64,000 nucleotides of DNA. Source: Murdochiella massiliensis (lineage in GTDB: Bacteria; Bacillota; Clostridia; Tissierellales; Peptoniphilaceae). The notes below the pieces were generated by a model that saw nothing but the letters and a program-made list of their open reading frames with translations, was not told the DNA's origin and made no database searches. The position numbers and the translations under genes are program-made. Each line of letters starts with the position of its first letter. Position 1 is the first letter of the stretch. The stretch is taken from NCBI RefSeq assembly GCF_900059565.1, contig NZ_FIZW01000001.1, positions 1-64,000 of the forward strand. Direction: 5' to 3'. This document shows positions 8,430 to 16,465 of this stretch, in pieces.

Positions 8430-9152
8430 ATGCAACAACCGTTTGTGACAGCTGTAGTGATCGGCGCGGGCTTAGGCACGCGCATGGGTCGCGGGACAAA
8501 TAAGATGCTTATTGAAATCGACGGCGGTCGGGTACTGCAGCGCGCTTTGCGCGCCTTGCGCCGATCCGGAGCGTTTGACGCTTATGTTGTCGTGGTCAAA
8601 GAAGATATATTACAAACCGTAAAGAAAGATATTCTCCCCCAGGTTTTCGGGGAGAATTTTTCACGTGTGACCGTTTGTCTCGGAGGACCGACCAGACAGG
8701 ATTCGGTAAAAATGGGTCTTGCGCATCTGCCGGAAGAAACCGACATCATTGCCGTTCATGACGGGGCAAGACCTTTTGTTTCCACGGCGGTTATCCGCCG
8801 ATGTCTTTCTCGTGTCGAAAAGGGCGATGTGGACGGTGCAATCTGTGTTTTGCCGATGAAGGATACCATCAAATTTGTGAATGAAAAGGGCGTGATCGAA
8901 AACACGCCGAACCGCGCACACCTCTTTAGCGCACAGACACCACAGATGTTCAAGAAATCCGTATTGCTTGATGCCTATGAAAAGGCGATTTGGGAACAGA
9001 TTCCCATTACGGACGATGCGCAGATGGTGGAAATTTTCGGCGGAAAGGTAGCGACGGTGGAAGGGGATGAGGCGAACATCAAGATTACCACGCCCATGGA
9101 TCTGCTCTTCGGTGAACGTATCGTGACGGAACGGGAGGATTTAGATGAATGA
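8430..9152 (+). CDS. ispD: 2-C-methyl-D-erythritol 4-phosphate cytidylyltransferase
   Basis: This 240-residue enzyme of the MEP isoprenoid pathway transfers CMP to methylerythritol phosphate. The nucleotide loop [12 protein letters not shown] near residue 10 and [22 protein letters not shown] and AQTPQMF are the diagnostic blocks. The first Gly-rich loop has GAGLGTRMG rather than the commonest AAGxGxRMG. The start has a GGAGGGG site. It overlaps ispF by 8 bases, and the next two pathway steps are therefore co-expressed except for ispE, which is not in the window. Confidence 0.93.
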   Translation: MQQPFVTAVVIGAGLGTRMGRGTNKMLIEIDGGRVLQRALRALRRSGAFDAYVVVVKEDILQTVKKDILPQVFGENFSRVTVCLGGPTRQDSVKMGLAHLPEETDIIAVHDGARPFVSTAVIRRCLSRVEKGDVDGAICVLPMKDTIKFVNEKGVIENTPNRAHLFSAQTPQMFKKSVLLDAYEKAIWEQIPITDDAQMVEIFGGKVATVEGDEANIKITTPMDLLFGERIVTEREDLDE

Positions 9153-9636
9153 TATCGCGTTTCGCACAGGGCTCGGCTACGACGTGCATCAGCTGGTCGA
9201 AGGACGAAAACTCATCCTCGGCGGAGTAGAGATTCACTTTGAAAAGGGGCTGCTCGGCCATTCCGATGCCGATTGCCTGATCCATGCCATCAACGATGCG
9301 CTTCTTGGCGCGCTGGCTCTTGGCGACATCGGTCAGCACTTTCCGGACACCGATCCGCAATATGAAGGTATCTCGTCATTGCTCTTGATGCAGCGGGTGA
9401 TGGCATTGGTTTCTGCTCAAGGCTATCGCATTGGTAACATCGACAGTGTGATTATGGCGCAACGGCCGAAGCTGGCGCCGTATATTCCGGCTATGCGCGA
9501 GGCGATTGCCCGCACGTTGGACTGCGAAATTACGCAAGTGGCGGTGAAAGCGACGACCACGGAACGGCTCGGCTTTGTCGGACGTGAAGAGGGTATCTGC
9601 TGCATGGCACAGGTTTTGTTGCTGCGCTGCGTATAA
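9145..9636 (+). CDS. ispF: 2-C-methyl-D-erythritol 2,4-cyclodiphosphate synthase
   Basis: This 163-residue trimeric zinc enzyme cyclises CDP-methylerythritol phosphate to MEc[21 protein letters not shown] carries the Asp and His metal ligands, [12 protein letters not shown] the third ligand region, and [11 protein letters not shown] and [16 protein letters not shown] complete the active site. It overlaps the end of ispD, a common arrangement that sometimes becomes an ispDF fusion. Confidence 0.95.
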   Translation: MNDIAFRTGLGYDVHQLVEGRKLILGGVEIHFEKGLLGHSDADCLIHAINDALLGALALGDIGQHFPDTDPQYEGISSLLLMQRVMALVSAQGYRIGNIDSVIMAQRPKLAPYIPAMREAIARTLDCEITQVAVKATTTERLGFVGREEGICCMAQVLLLRCV

Positions 9637-9727
9637 AGCGAAAAAGGCGATAAAGATATAATAGACGAACAAAACGAGAAAGAAGACAGCCGGCAACCGT
9701 GTCGGAAGGAATAGAGAAGAGGAAATC

Positions 9728-10924
9728 ATGGAAGAGAACAAAACAGGACACATCCGCACGTCGGAATCTGTCACCGAAGGGCATCCGGATAAAATCTGCG
9801 ACCAGATCGCAGATTCGATTTTGGATGAGGTGTTGCGACAGGATCCCCAATCCCGTTGCGCTTGCGAAGTCATGGCCTCAACGGGCATTATTTTCGTTAT
9901 GGGCGAATTGAGCACGAAGGCGGATGTGGATATCAATGCCATTGTGCGGCAAACACTGCGCAAAATCGGCTATACCGATGCCGAAAGTGGCATTGATGCG
10001 GAACACTGCGCCATTATTACGACCATTCGTGAACAGTCGCAGGATATTGCCTGTGGCGTTTTGCGTTCCGAAGAGGCGCGTGAAGGAGAACAGGAACAAC
10101 TTTCCGGCGAGGGAGCAGGGGATCAGGGCATGGTCTTCGGCTATGCTACGAAGGAAACGCCGGAATATATGCCCATGCCTCTGATGCTTGCGCACCAATT
10201 GGCGAAACGTCTGGCAAAGGTGCGCCGAGAAGGGATCGTTCCGCATCTGCGGCCGGATGGCAAAACGCAGGTTTCGGTGGAGTACGACGAGCAGGATCGT
10301 CCGAAACGCATTGATGCGATTCTGATTTCCACACAACACGACGATCAGGCGGATCAAAAAGCGATTAAAGAAGCCCTCTGGGATCATGTGGTTAAAGAAT
10401 GCATCGATCCGTTGATGATTGATTCGCACACGAAATTTTTTGTCAATCCGACGGGACGTTTTGAGCAAGGCGGTCCGAATGCGGATACCGGTCTGACCGG
10501 ACGAAAGATTATTGTTGACACGTATGGCGGAGCGGGACATCACGGTGGTGGTGCCTTCTCCGGAAAAGATCCGACGAAGGTGGATCGTTCCGCAGCCTAC
10601 TATGCGCGCTATGTTGCCAAGAACATTGTTGCCGCCGGCTTAGCGGATAAAGCGGAGATTTGCGTTGCCTATGCTATAGGCCGTGCGGAACCGTTTTCGA
10701 TCAGCATTGATACGTTCGGTACGGGAAAACTTTCGGATGCACAACTCTTGAAAATCATGCGCGAAGTCTTTGATTTCCGCCCAGCAGCGATTATCAAGAA
10801 ACTGGATTTGCGCCGTCCGATTTATGCCCACACGGCCACCTACGGTCATTTTGGGCGAACCGACAACCGCTATTCCTGGGAAGAATTGGATCAAGTGGAC
10901 ACGTTAAAGAAATATTTGGAGTAG
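9728..10924 (+). CDS. metK: S-adenosylmethionine synthetase
   Basis: This 398-residue enzyme makes SAM from methionine and [24 protein letters not shown] near the N terminus, [32 protein letters not shown] and [22 protein letters not shown] are the three MetK signatures, including the ATP and metal residues. A TATAAT-like element lies at 9657-9662, but there is only 91 bases of leader. I do not see a complete SAM-I riboswitch there. The next gene begins three bases after its stop. Confidence 0.96.
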   Translation: MEENKTGHIRTSESVTEGHPDKICDQIADSILDEVLRQDPQSRCACEVMASTGIIFVMGELSTKADVDINAIVRQTLRKIGYTDAESGIDAEHCAIITTIREQSQDIACGVLRSEEAREGEQEQLSGEGAGDQGMVFGYATKETPEYMPMPLMLAHQLAKRLAKVRREGIVPHLRPDGKTQVSVEYDEQDRPKRIDAILISTQHDDQADQKAIKEALWDHVVKECIDPLMIDSHTKFFVNPTGRFEQGGPNADTGLTGRKIIVDTYGGAGHHGGGAFSGKDPTKVDRSAAYYARYVAKNIVAAGLADKAEICVAYAIGRAEPFSISIDTFGTGKLSDAQLLKIMREVFDFRPAAIIKKLDLRRPIYAHTATYGHFGRTDNRYSWEELDQVDTLKKYLE

Positions 10925-10927
10925 ACC

Positions 10928-11986
10928 ATGGCCTGGTTACGGAAAAATTTAGCGATCGATTTAGGGACCACGAATATTCTGGTGTATACCCGGGCGGAAG
11001 GCATTAAATTCCAGGAGCCTTCGGTGGTTGCTCTGGATTTATACACCGATGCGATGGTTGCGGTGGGAGAAGAGGCCAAGAACATGCTCGGCCGCACACC
11101 CGGCAATATCGTTGCACGACATCCTTTACACAGCGGTGTCGTTGCCGACTATCGTGCAACGGAAAAGATGCTGGGCGCCTTTCTTCATCGAGCGGTCGAA
11201 AAAAGTTTGCTGCATCCGGATGTGATGATCAGCGTGCCTTCCCGTGCCACGCAAGTACAGAAGCGTGCAATCACGCAAGCGGCAACAGCCGGTGGGGCAC
11301 ACGAAGCCTATCTCATTGAAGCCCCGTTGGCGGCTGCACTGGGCGCCGGCGTTGAGGTCTCCGATCCGCGCGGAACGCTGATTGTGGACGTGGGTGGCGG
11401 ACTTACGGATGTCGCGTTGATTTCCCTTGGCGGTATTGTCGTTGCCGAATCGACGACGACGGCGGGCAATGCGTTCGACGAAGCCGTTGCGCGATATATT
11501 CTTGATCAACATCAGGTGATGATTGGGGAACAGACGGCGGAAGAGATTAAGCTTCGCCTGGGTTCGGTTTTGGCGCTTGATGCTCCGGAACGGGTTGAGG
11601 TGAAAGGCCGCCACCGTGCCAATGGTTTGCCGGTTCGGGTATATATGACGCGAAACGATTTGGACGAAGCCTTGGCTCCGCAATTTCAGAACATTGCTGA
11701 GACGGTGCATCGCGTATTGGCACAAACGCCACCGGAGCTTTCTTCGGATCTATTTGATCAGGGTATTCTTCTTTCCGGAGGAGGATCACTTGTACGTGGC
11801 CTGGGTGAGTGCATTCAAAAACGTTGCGGTATTCGCGTAAACTATGTTGAGCAACCGATCAGTGCCGTTGTGCGCGGAACCGGAAAAGCCTTAACCTGGA
11901 TTCGTCGTATGCGCGCGAGCGATGATCTATTAGCGGATAAAACGAGACAACAAGTGATGAACCGTGAAATTTTACGCAAGCGGTAA
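10928..11986 (+). CDS. MreB/Mbl-like rod-shape determining actin homologue
   Basis: This 352-residue protein has the actin-like ATPase fold. IDLGTTNILVY is the phosphate-1 motif, VDVGGGLTDVALISLGG the phosphate-2 motif and ILLSGGGSLVRGL the adenosine motif. The N-terminal MAWLRKNLAIDLG resembles the membrane-binding amphipathic start of Mbl/MreB. MreB normally organises lateral wall synthesis. It lies three bases after metK, away from mreCD, which are not in the window. In a presumed coccoid lineage its role is worth questioning. The paralogue (mreB, mbl or mreBH) cannot be fixed by eye. Confidence 0.85.
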   Translation: MAWLRKNLAIDLGTTNILVYTRAEGIKFQEPSVVALDLYTDAMVAVGEEAKNMLGRTPGNIVARHPLHSGVVADYRATEKMLGAFLHRAVEKSLLHPDVMISVPSRATQVQKRAITQAATAGGAHEAYLIEAPLAAALGAGVEVSDPRGTLIVDVGGGLTDVALISLGGIVVAESTTTAGNAFDEAVARYILDQHQVMIGEQTAEEIKLRLGSVLALDAPERVEVKGRHRANGLPVRVYMTRNDLDEALAPQFQNIAETVHRVLAQTPPELSSDLFDQGILLSGGGSLVRGLGECIQKRCGIRVNYVEQPISAVVRGTGKALTWIRRMRASDDLLADKTRQQVMNREILRKR

Positions 11987-12001
11987 TCCGAGGAGGAAAA
12001 C

Positions 12002-13252
12002 ATGGCGAATTTATTTGAGGAACTCGTTCAGCGGGAGCAGGAAGGCCACCCGATTCGCGTAGGCGTGATCGGTGCGGGACAGATGGGGACGGGTATGATT
12101 GCCCAGATTTCCACCATTCCGGGAATGTGTGTCACCGGTATTTGCGATATCGTGGCGGAACGTGCAGAAGAAGCGAAGCGCATCTATCTTGCTGGTTCGC
12201 AGGACCCGCATAACATCATTACGAGTACGGACTATGCGGAAGTCATTCGCGCGAAAGACGTAGACGTGATTGTCGAAGCGACCGGTATTACAGAAATTGG
12301 CGCGCGGGTATCCATGGCTACGCTGTTAGCCAAGAAACATCTGGTTTTGTTGAATGTCGAAGTGGACATTACGATCGGCGTGCTGATGAAACAGCTTTTT
12401 GATGCGGCGGGTCTGGTTTATACCGGCTCTGACGGCGATGAACCGGCGGCAACGTTCAGTCTCTTCAATTTTGCTCGTGCCATGGGGATGGAAGTGCTTG
12501 TTGCCGGCAAGGGCAAGAATAATAAGTTAAAGCCCTATGCAAACCCGGATACAGCCCGTCAAGAGGCTGAAGAGCGCGGGATGAATCCACATATGCTGGC
12601 GGCGTTTCAGGACGGTACCAAGACCATGGCCGAAATGACGTTGCTTTCCAATGCTACGGGATTTGTGCCCGATGTGGAAGGTATGCACGGCATAGCGGGT
12701 GACTTGGATGAAACGGTAAAACAGTTCGATCTTGTGCGTAACGGCGGAGTTCTCAGTAATTTCGGTGTAGTGGATTATGTGGACGGCATCGCTCCCGGTG
12801 TTTTCGTGATCGTAAAAGGGCAAAATGAACAAGTTGCCGCCGAAATGAATTATATGTTGAAAAAAGGAGAGCGCGATCATCATATTCTCTACCGGCCTTT
12901 CCACCTCGGCAGTTTGGAAACGCCGCTGACCATTGCGCGTGCGGCGTTGCATGGACAGGCAGCCATCGTTCCGCTGGATAAACCGGTTTCCGAGACGGTG
13001 GCCGTGGCGAAAAAGGACATCGCGGAGGGAGAACCCATCGACGGTATTGGCGGCTTTTGTGTGCGCGGGCGCATTGAAACGCATGAAATGCAGCAACAGG
13101 AACGGCACATTCCGATCGGCCTTTTGGTGGGCAACGCTATGGCAAAATGCAATATCGCCAAAGACAGTGTGTTGACGGAAGAGGACGTTGAGTTGGATCA
13201 GTCCACGCAGGTTTATCGCTTGCGCAGTCTCCAGGATTCTCTCATCGGCTAA
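12002..13252 (+). CDS. COG4091-type NAD(P)-dependent oxidoreductase with C-terminal SAF domain
   Basis: This 416-residue protein starts with a Rossmann fold (RVGVIGAGQMGTGMIAQI near residue 18) related to homoserine dehydrogenase. It has the typical VIVEATG and TGSDGDEPAA segments. The last 90 residues (PLDKPVSETVAVAKKDIAEGEPIDGIG...) form an SAF domain, as in sialic-acid synthase and FlgA. The family is annotated as predicted homoserine dehydrogenase-like but the substrate is not established in general, and no threonine-pathway gene is near. The start has GGAGGAAAAC upstream and lies 15 bases after the mreB-like gene. Confidence 0.8.
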   Translation: MANLFEELVQREQEGHPIRVGVIGAGQMGTGMIAQISTIPGMCVTGICDIVAERAEEAKRIYLAGSQDPHNIITSTDYAEVIRAKDVDVIVEATGITEIGARVSMATLLAKKHLVLLNVEVDITIGVLMKQLFDAAGLVYTGSDGDEPAATFSLFNFARAMGMEVLVAGKGKNNKLKPYANPDTARQEAEERGMNPHMLAAFQDGTKTMAEMTLLSNATGFVPDVEGMHGIAGDLDETVKQFDLVRNGGVLSNFGVVDYVDGIAPGVFVIVKGQNEQVAAEMNYMLKKGERDHHILYRPFHLGSLETPLTIARAALHGQAAIVPLDKPVSETVAVAKKDIAEGEPIDGIGGFCVRGRIETHEMQQQERHIPIGLLVGNAMAKCNIAKDSVLTEEDVELDQSTQVYRLRSLQDSLIG

Positions 13253-13262
13253 GCAAGTTCAT

Positions 13263-13291
13263 AGGACAGCAGGGCGGAAGTATGGTAGAAT
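13263..13291 (+). promoter_or_regulatory. Promoter of tRNA-Pro(TGG)
   Basis: AGGACA (13263-13268) and TAGAAT (13286-13291) are separated by 17 bases. The tRNA starts 12 bases after the -10 element, an appropriate distance. Confidence 0.5.
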
Positions 13292-13303
13292 AACCCTGCT
13301 TTT

Positions 13304-13377
13304 CGGGGTGTGGCGCAGTTCGGTAGCGCGCGTGGTTTGGGACCATGAGGTCGCAGGTTCGAATCCTGTCACCCCGA
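13304..13377 (+). tRNA. tRNA-Pro (TGG)
   Basis: A 74-base cloverleaf: acceptor cggggtg/caccccg, anticodon stem cgtgg/ccatg with loop tttggga (anticodon TGG), and T arm gcagg-ttcgaat-cctgt. CCA is not encoded. It lies between the COG4091 gene and the transaldolase-like gene, on the same strand. Confidence 0.95.
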
Positions 13378-13477
13378 GTAGATATACTGGAAACGTTGGA
13401 ATGAAGACGTTTGGGAAAAAGGTGTTCGAAGAGGCAATTTCAAGGAGCAACCTTTACTTGAGGAGAAAGGGGAAACG

Positions 13478-14194
13478 ATGTTTAAGGATTTTCGCGTACA
13501 GATTTTTGCGGACGGCGCGGTGCTGGAAACGATGAAAAAGCAATATGAAAGCGGCCTGGTGGACGGCTTTACGACCAATCCGTCGCTGATGAAGAAGGCG
13601 GGCGTTGAGGATTATACGCCGTATGCCAAAAAGGTGGTTGAGGCGATTCCGGATCTGTCTCTCTCGTTTGAAGTATTTGCTGATGACATGAAAACCATGG
13701 AACAGGAAGCGCGTAAAATTGCTGCCCTCGGGAAAAATGTCTTTGTAAAAATTCCCGTTGTGAATACCAAGGGCGAGAGCATGATTCCTCTCATCGCTCG
13801 TCTTTCAGCGGAAGGCGTAAATTTGAACGTGACAGCCGTTTATTCGGTTGCTCAGACGAAGGCCATTGTGGAAGCGGTCAGCGATAAGGCCATCACGTAC
13901 GTTTCCATTTTTGCTGGACGCTTGGCCGACAACGGACTGGATCCCATTCCCGTCATGACCGAAGCTTCCGAAATTTGCCAAAAATACGATCATGTACGCC
14001 TGCTGTGGGCATCTACGCGCGAAGTGTGGAATGTCTATGAAGCGGAACGTCTCGGTGTGGACATCATCACTTGCCCGGACGGCGTGTTGCAGAAACTCGC
14101 CAAAATCGGGGACAAAACGCCGGAAGAGCTTTCCGTAGATACGGTAATCGGTTTTAATCACGATATTGCCGACCTTGGCTTTACCATTCGTTAA
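13478..14194 (+). CDS. Transaldolase / fructose-6-phosphate aldolase family protein
   Basis: This is a 238-residue TIM-barrel class I aldolase. DGFTTNPSLMKKAG near residue 30 and VFVKIPVV near 90 (the Schiff-base lysine) are the family motifs, followed by NVTAVYSVAQ and the ISIFAGR-like YVSIFAGRLADNG. The size lies near the short TalC/FSA group rather than classical transaldolase B. Whether it acts as transaldolase in the pentose phosphate pathway or as an F6P aldolase cannot be told by eye. GGAGAAAGGGG precedes the start. Confidence 0.85.
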   Translation: MFKDFRVQIFADGAVLETMKKQYESGLVDGFTTNPSLMKKAGVEDYTPYAKKVVEAIPDLSLSFEVFADDMKTMEQEARKIAALGKNVFVKIPVVNTKGESMIPLIARLSAEGVNLNVTAVYSVAQTKAIVEAVSDKAITYVSIFAGRLADNGLDPIPVMTEASEICQKYDHVRLLWASTREVWNVYEAERLGVDIITCPDGVLQKLAKIGDKTPEELSVDTVIGFNHDIADLGFTIR

Positions 14195-14199
14195 TTGCG

Positions 14200-14646
14200 A
14201 TGCGTGCCGTATTACAAACCGTTAAAGAGGCGTCGGTGACCATCGACGGCGAGATTGTCGGTGCCATCAACCGCGGTTATCTCATCTATCTGGGTGTTGG
14301 GCCCGATGATACCAAAGAGGAAGTCGTGCGCTTGTGGACGAAAATCCGCAAGCTGCGCGTCTTTATGGATAGCCAAGGCAAGACCAACCTCGATTTGGCC
14401 GCTGTGCAGGGTAATGTGTTGCTGGTTTCCCAGTTTACACTCTTTGCCTCCATCAAGAAAGGTAATCGCCCAAGCTTTGCGACGGCTGCGCCTCCGGCTT
14501 TGGCCGAGGCGCTTTATAACGAGATGATCGCATTGATCAGGGAAGATTTGCCGGACGTACAGACCGGTCGCTTTGGTGCGGATATGCTTGTCTCGTCGAT
14601 CAACGACGGACCGTTTACCCTTTGGATTGATACCGATGAGCTGTGA
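14200..14646 (+). CDS. dtd: D-aminoacyl-tRNA deacylase
   Basis: This 148-residue protein hydrolyses D-amino acids from mischarged tRNA. MRAVLQTVKEASVTIDGEIVG at the N terminus, the SQFTLFA motif near residue 78 and the NDGPFTLWID motif near the C terminus are diagnostic; DTD is a dimer using the cross-subunit Gly-cisPro pair. It starts five bases after the transaldolase stop with no clear ribosome site, so translational coupling is likely. Confidence 0.95.
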   Translation: MRAVLQTVKEASVTIDGEIVGAINRGYLIYLGVGPDDTKEEVVRLWTKIRKLRVFMDSQGKTNLDLAAVQGNVLLVSQFTLFASIKKGNRPSFATAAPPALAEALYNEMIALIREDLPDVQTGRFGADMLVSSINDGPFTLWIDTDEL

Positions 14647-14746
14647 TCGGAGGAAGAAACGGAAGTAATAATCGAATACCGATAAGAGATCGACAAGGCA
14701 GTTTCAGGTAAAGAAGGTCGGCAGGTAATCGGTTAGGGAGGAATAA

Positions 14747-14775
14747 AAAACCGGGACGACCGTCCCGGTTTCAAA
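14747..14775. terminator. Bidirectional intrinsic terminator
   Basis: ccgggacg (14751-14758) and cgtcccgg (14761-14768) form a compact hairpin with A-run on the left and T-run on the right (aaaaaaccggg...cccggtttc). It can therefore serve both dtd on the plus strand and the convergent tRNA-Pro(CGG) transcript. Confidence 0.75.
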
Positions 14776-14844
14776 ATTTAGTATCAAACGAGTATCATTC
14801 ATCAAGAGAGAATGGCTTGTTTTCAACGTTTAGAAAAAGAAAAA

Positions 14845-14918
14845 TCGGAGTGAGAGGATTTGAACCTCCGGCCTCCTGCTCCCGAAGCAGGCGCGCTACC
14901 GAGCTGCGCTACACCCCG
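14845..14918 (-). tRNA. tRNA-Pro (CGG)
   Basis: Read on the minus strand: acceptor cggggtg/cactccg (one G-T wobble), anticodon stem around loop ttcggga (anticodon CGG), and T arm ggagg-ttcaaat-cctct. CCA is not encoded. It is the second proline tRNA in 1.6 kb, on the opposite strand to tRNA-Pro(TGG), and the two share acceptor and D-arm sequence. Confidence 0.95.
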
Positions 14919-15179
14919 TCGAATTGCTGACCATGGCATTGTACCACAGATTTCTGCAGGAAACAAATTTTTCTACGCATAATAGGTTGGACGCCCGGTG
15001 CGGTTGGATACCATAGGCAGTTGGACGGGATAATGTTCCAATTTGTCGAGAGAGTGCTCTATTTTGGGTAGAGAAGAGTTGCTCCGTTGAATGGCCCTAT
15101 TTACCGAGCTGAAGACGGATGGAACGAAAGGCGTCAACGGAAGAAAAAGAACAGAAGAGGCGAAAGCCGGGAGAATAGG

Positions 15180-15716
15180 ATGAATAAGCAAGTGGATTTG
15201 AAGAAGAAAATGCGTGTTATCGAAGGCTTTCCGGGCCCGGGCATCAGCTATAAGGACATTACGACGATTTTGTCTGACGCTGATGCGTTGCAGGCGATGG
15301 TGGAACAACTTGCCGACGCGGCAAAGCAATGGGACTTTGATTATGTGCTAGGAACGGAATCCCGCGGTTTTATCGTGGGGGTGCCCGTTGCGGCCCTTTT
15401 ACATAAGGGATTTATTATGGCACGAAAACCGGGAAAACTACCGGGAAACCTGATCAAAAAATCCTATACGCTGGAATATGGGGAAGCGGCGATTGAGGTA
15501 GATCGCGATTCGATCCCGGCAGGCGCACGTGTACTCGTTATGGACGATCTTCTGGCCACCGGCGGTACAGCGAAAACGGCCTGCGAACTGGTAGAAGATG
15601 CGGGTGGCGTGGTCGCCGGAACACTTTTCCTGACCGAACTGACCGATCTCGGCGGAAGGAAAGCCTTGGAAGAGGTCGGCTATCCTGTAAAGGCACTGTT
15701 GACCTGGACCAATTGA
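15180..15716 (+). CDS. apt: Adenine phosphoribosyltransferase
   Basis: This 178-residue purine-salvage enzyme converts adenine and PRPP to AMP. FPGPGISYKDIT near residue 18, ESRGFIVG, ARKPGKLPG and the PRPP loop VLVMDDLLATGGT near 120 are the hallmark motifs. The ATG at 15180 is preceded by a modest GGGAG site and gives a protein of normal length. In-frame extension to 15087 would add a Lys/Arg-rich tail not seen in Apt. The hairpin array begins 48 bases after the stop. Confidence 0.95.
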   Translation: MNKQVDLKKKMRVIEGFPGPGISYKDITTILSDADALQAMVEQLADAAKQWDFDYVLGTESRGFIVGVPVAALLHKGFIMARKPGKLPGNLIKKSYTLEYGEAAIEVDRDSIPAGARVLVMDDLLATGGTAKTACELVEDAGGVVAGTLFLTELTDLGGRKALEEVGYPVKALLTWTN

Positions 15717-15763
15717 GCGGAAAGGCTGTTGGCAGCGCGATTTTGGTGATAGAAGGTGTGAAA

Positions 15764-16200
15764 CCCTGGCTGGGCGCAAGATAGCGTATTGGCCAGGGTC
15801 GATTTTTTGCGGAACCCTGGCTGGAAAGAGAAAACTTTGTCGGCCAGGGTTAAATTTTTGTCGCGTAACCCTGGTTAGCGTAAGAAAATGAGCGCTGCCG
15901 GGGTCGAACAGCATCCCTTTTACCCTGGCTGAGAGGAGAAAATTTTGTCGGCCAGGGTCAACTTTCGTCGTGGAACCCTGGCTTAGAAGGGAAAGTTTTG
16001 CTAGCCAGGGTTAAATTTTCCGACGAAACCCTGGCTAGCGAAATGAACACGCTCCAGCCAGGGTCGGTCAAGCCCTTATGAACCCTGGCTGGGAAGAAAA
16101 GATCACACCAGCCAGGGTTAAATTTTCCGACGAAACCCTGGCTAGCGAAATGAACACGCCACAGCCAGGACTGGTCAAGCCCTTATGAACCCTGACTGAA
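15764..16200. repeat. 53-54-bp tandem hairpin array (array 2)
   Basis: The motif ccctgg (last copy ccctga) starts nine units at 15764, 15815, 15869, 15923, 15976, 16029, 16083, 16136 and 16190. Spacing is 51 once and then 53-54 bp. Each complete unit is an inverted repeat, aaccctggctgg ... ccagccagggtt at its best, with about 15 bases in the loop and a T-rich spacer such as taaatttttgtcg. On the plus strand each unit therefore looks like an intrinsic terminator for apt. A 107-bp dimer is repeated almost exactly (16011-16117 and 16118 on), showing recent duplication. The last unit is a decayed half. Stem sequence is unrelated to array 1, but period, arm position and A/T-rich spacers match. Confidence 0.9.
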
Positions 16201-16465
16201 AGAGGAAACGTCCGACGACTGAATGTATCCATCGTTTCTAAATAATATAATCGCGCCTTTCCTTGTACAGAAGCTTTCTCCATTCCCATATTCCGATCAA
16301 AGAAAATTTGGAAACGTATAAAATAACGTATTTTCCAAATACAGTTTTTAGAAAACACAGGTGTTTACGTAGGTGTTTATAATTGTGGGATTTATCCGGG
16401 ATATGATACAATTAAATGCATATTTTTATTGTAAAAACGATCAAATATTAAGAAAGGAAATGATA
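16201..16465 (+). promoter_or_regulatory. AT-rich upstream region of the CWB2 surface protein
   Basis: An extended -10 (TGATACAAT, 16404-16412) with a weak TTGTGG at 16383-16388 is the best promoter. Upstream are an inverted repeat atttggaaa/tttccaaat (16306-16340) and a direct repeat aggtgttta at 16359 and 16371, 12 bases apart. These are candidate regulator sites. There is no gene in this stretch. Confidence 0.45.

Noticed and set aside
9637-9727. SAM riboswitch before metK
   Set aside because: ccggcaaccg and gtcgg recall part of a SAM-I element, but the leader is only 91 bases and the other helices and conserved GA-rich segments are missing.
13304-14918. tRNA-Pro pair as attachment sites of an integrated element
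   Set aside because: No integrase and no duplicated tRNA 3' end were found, and the genes between the two tRNAs are ordinary housekeeping genes.
15087-15179. N-terminal extension of apt
   Set aside because: The extra residues are Lys/Arg-rich and unlike Apt; the ATG at 15180 gives normal family length.
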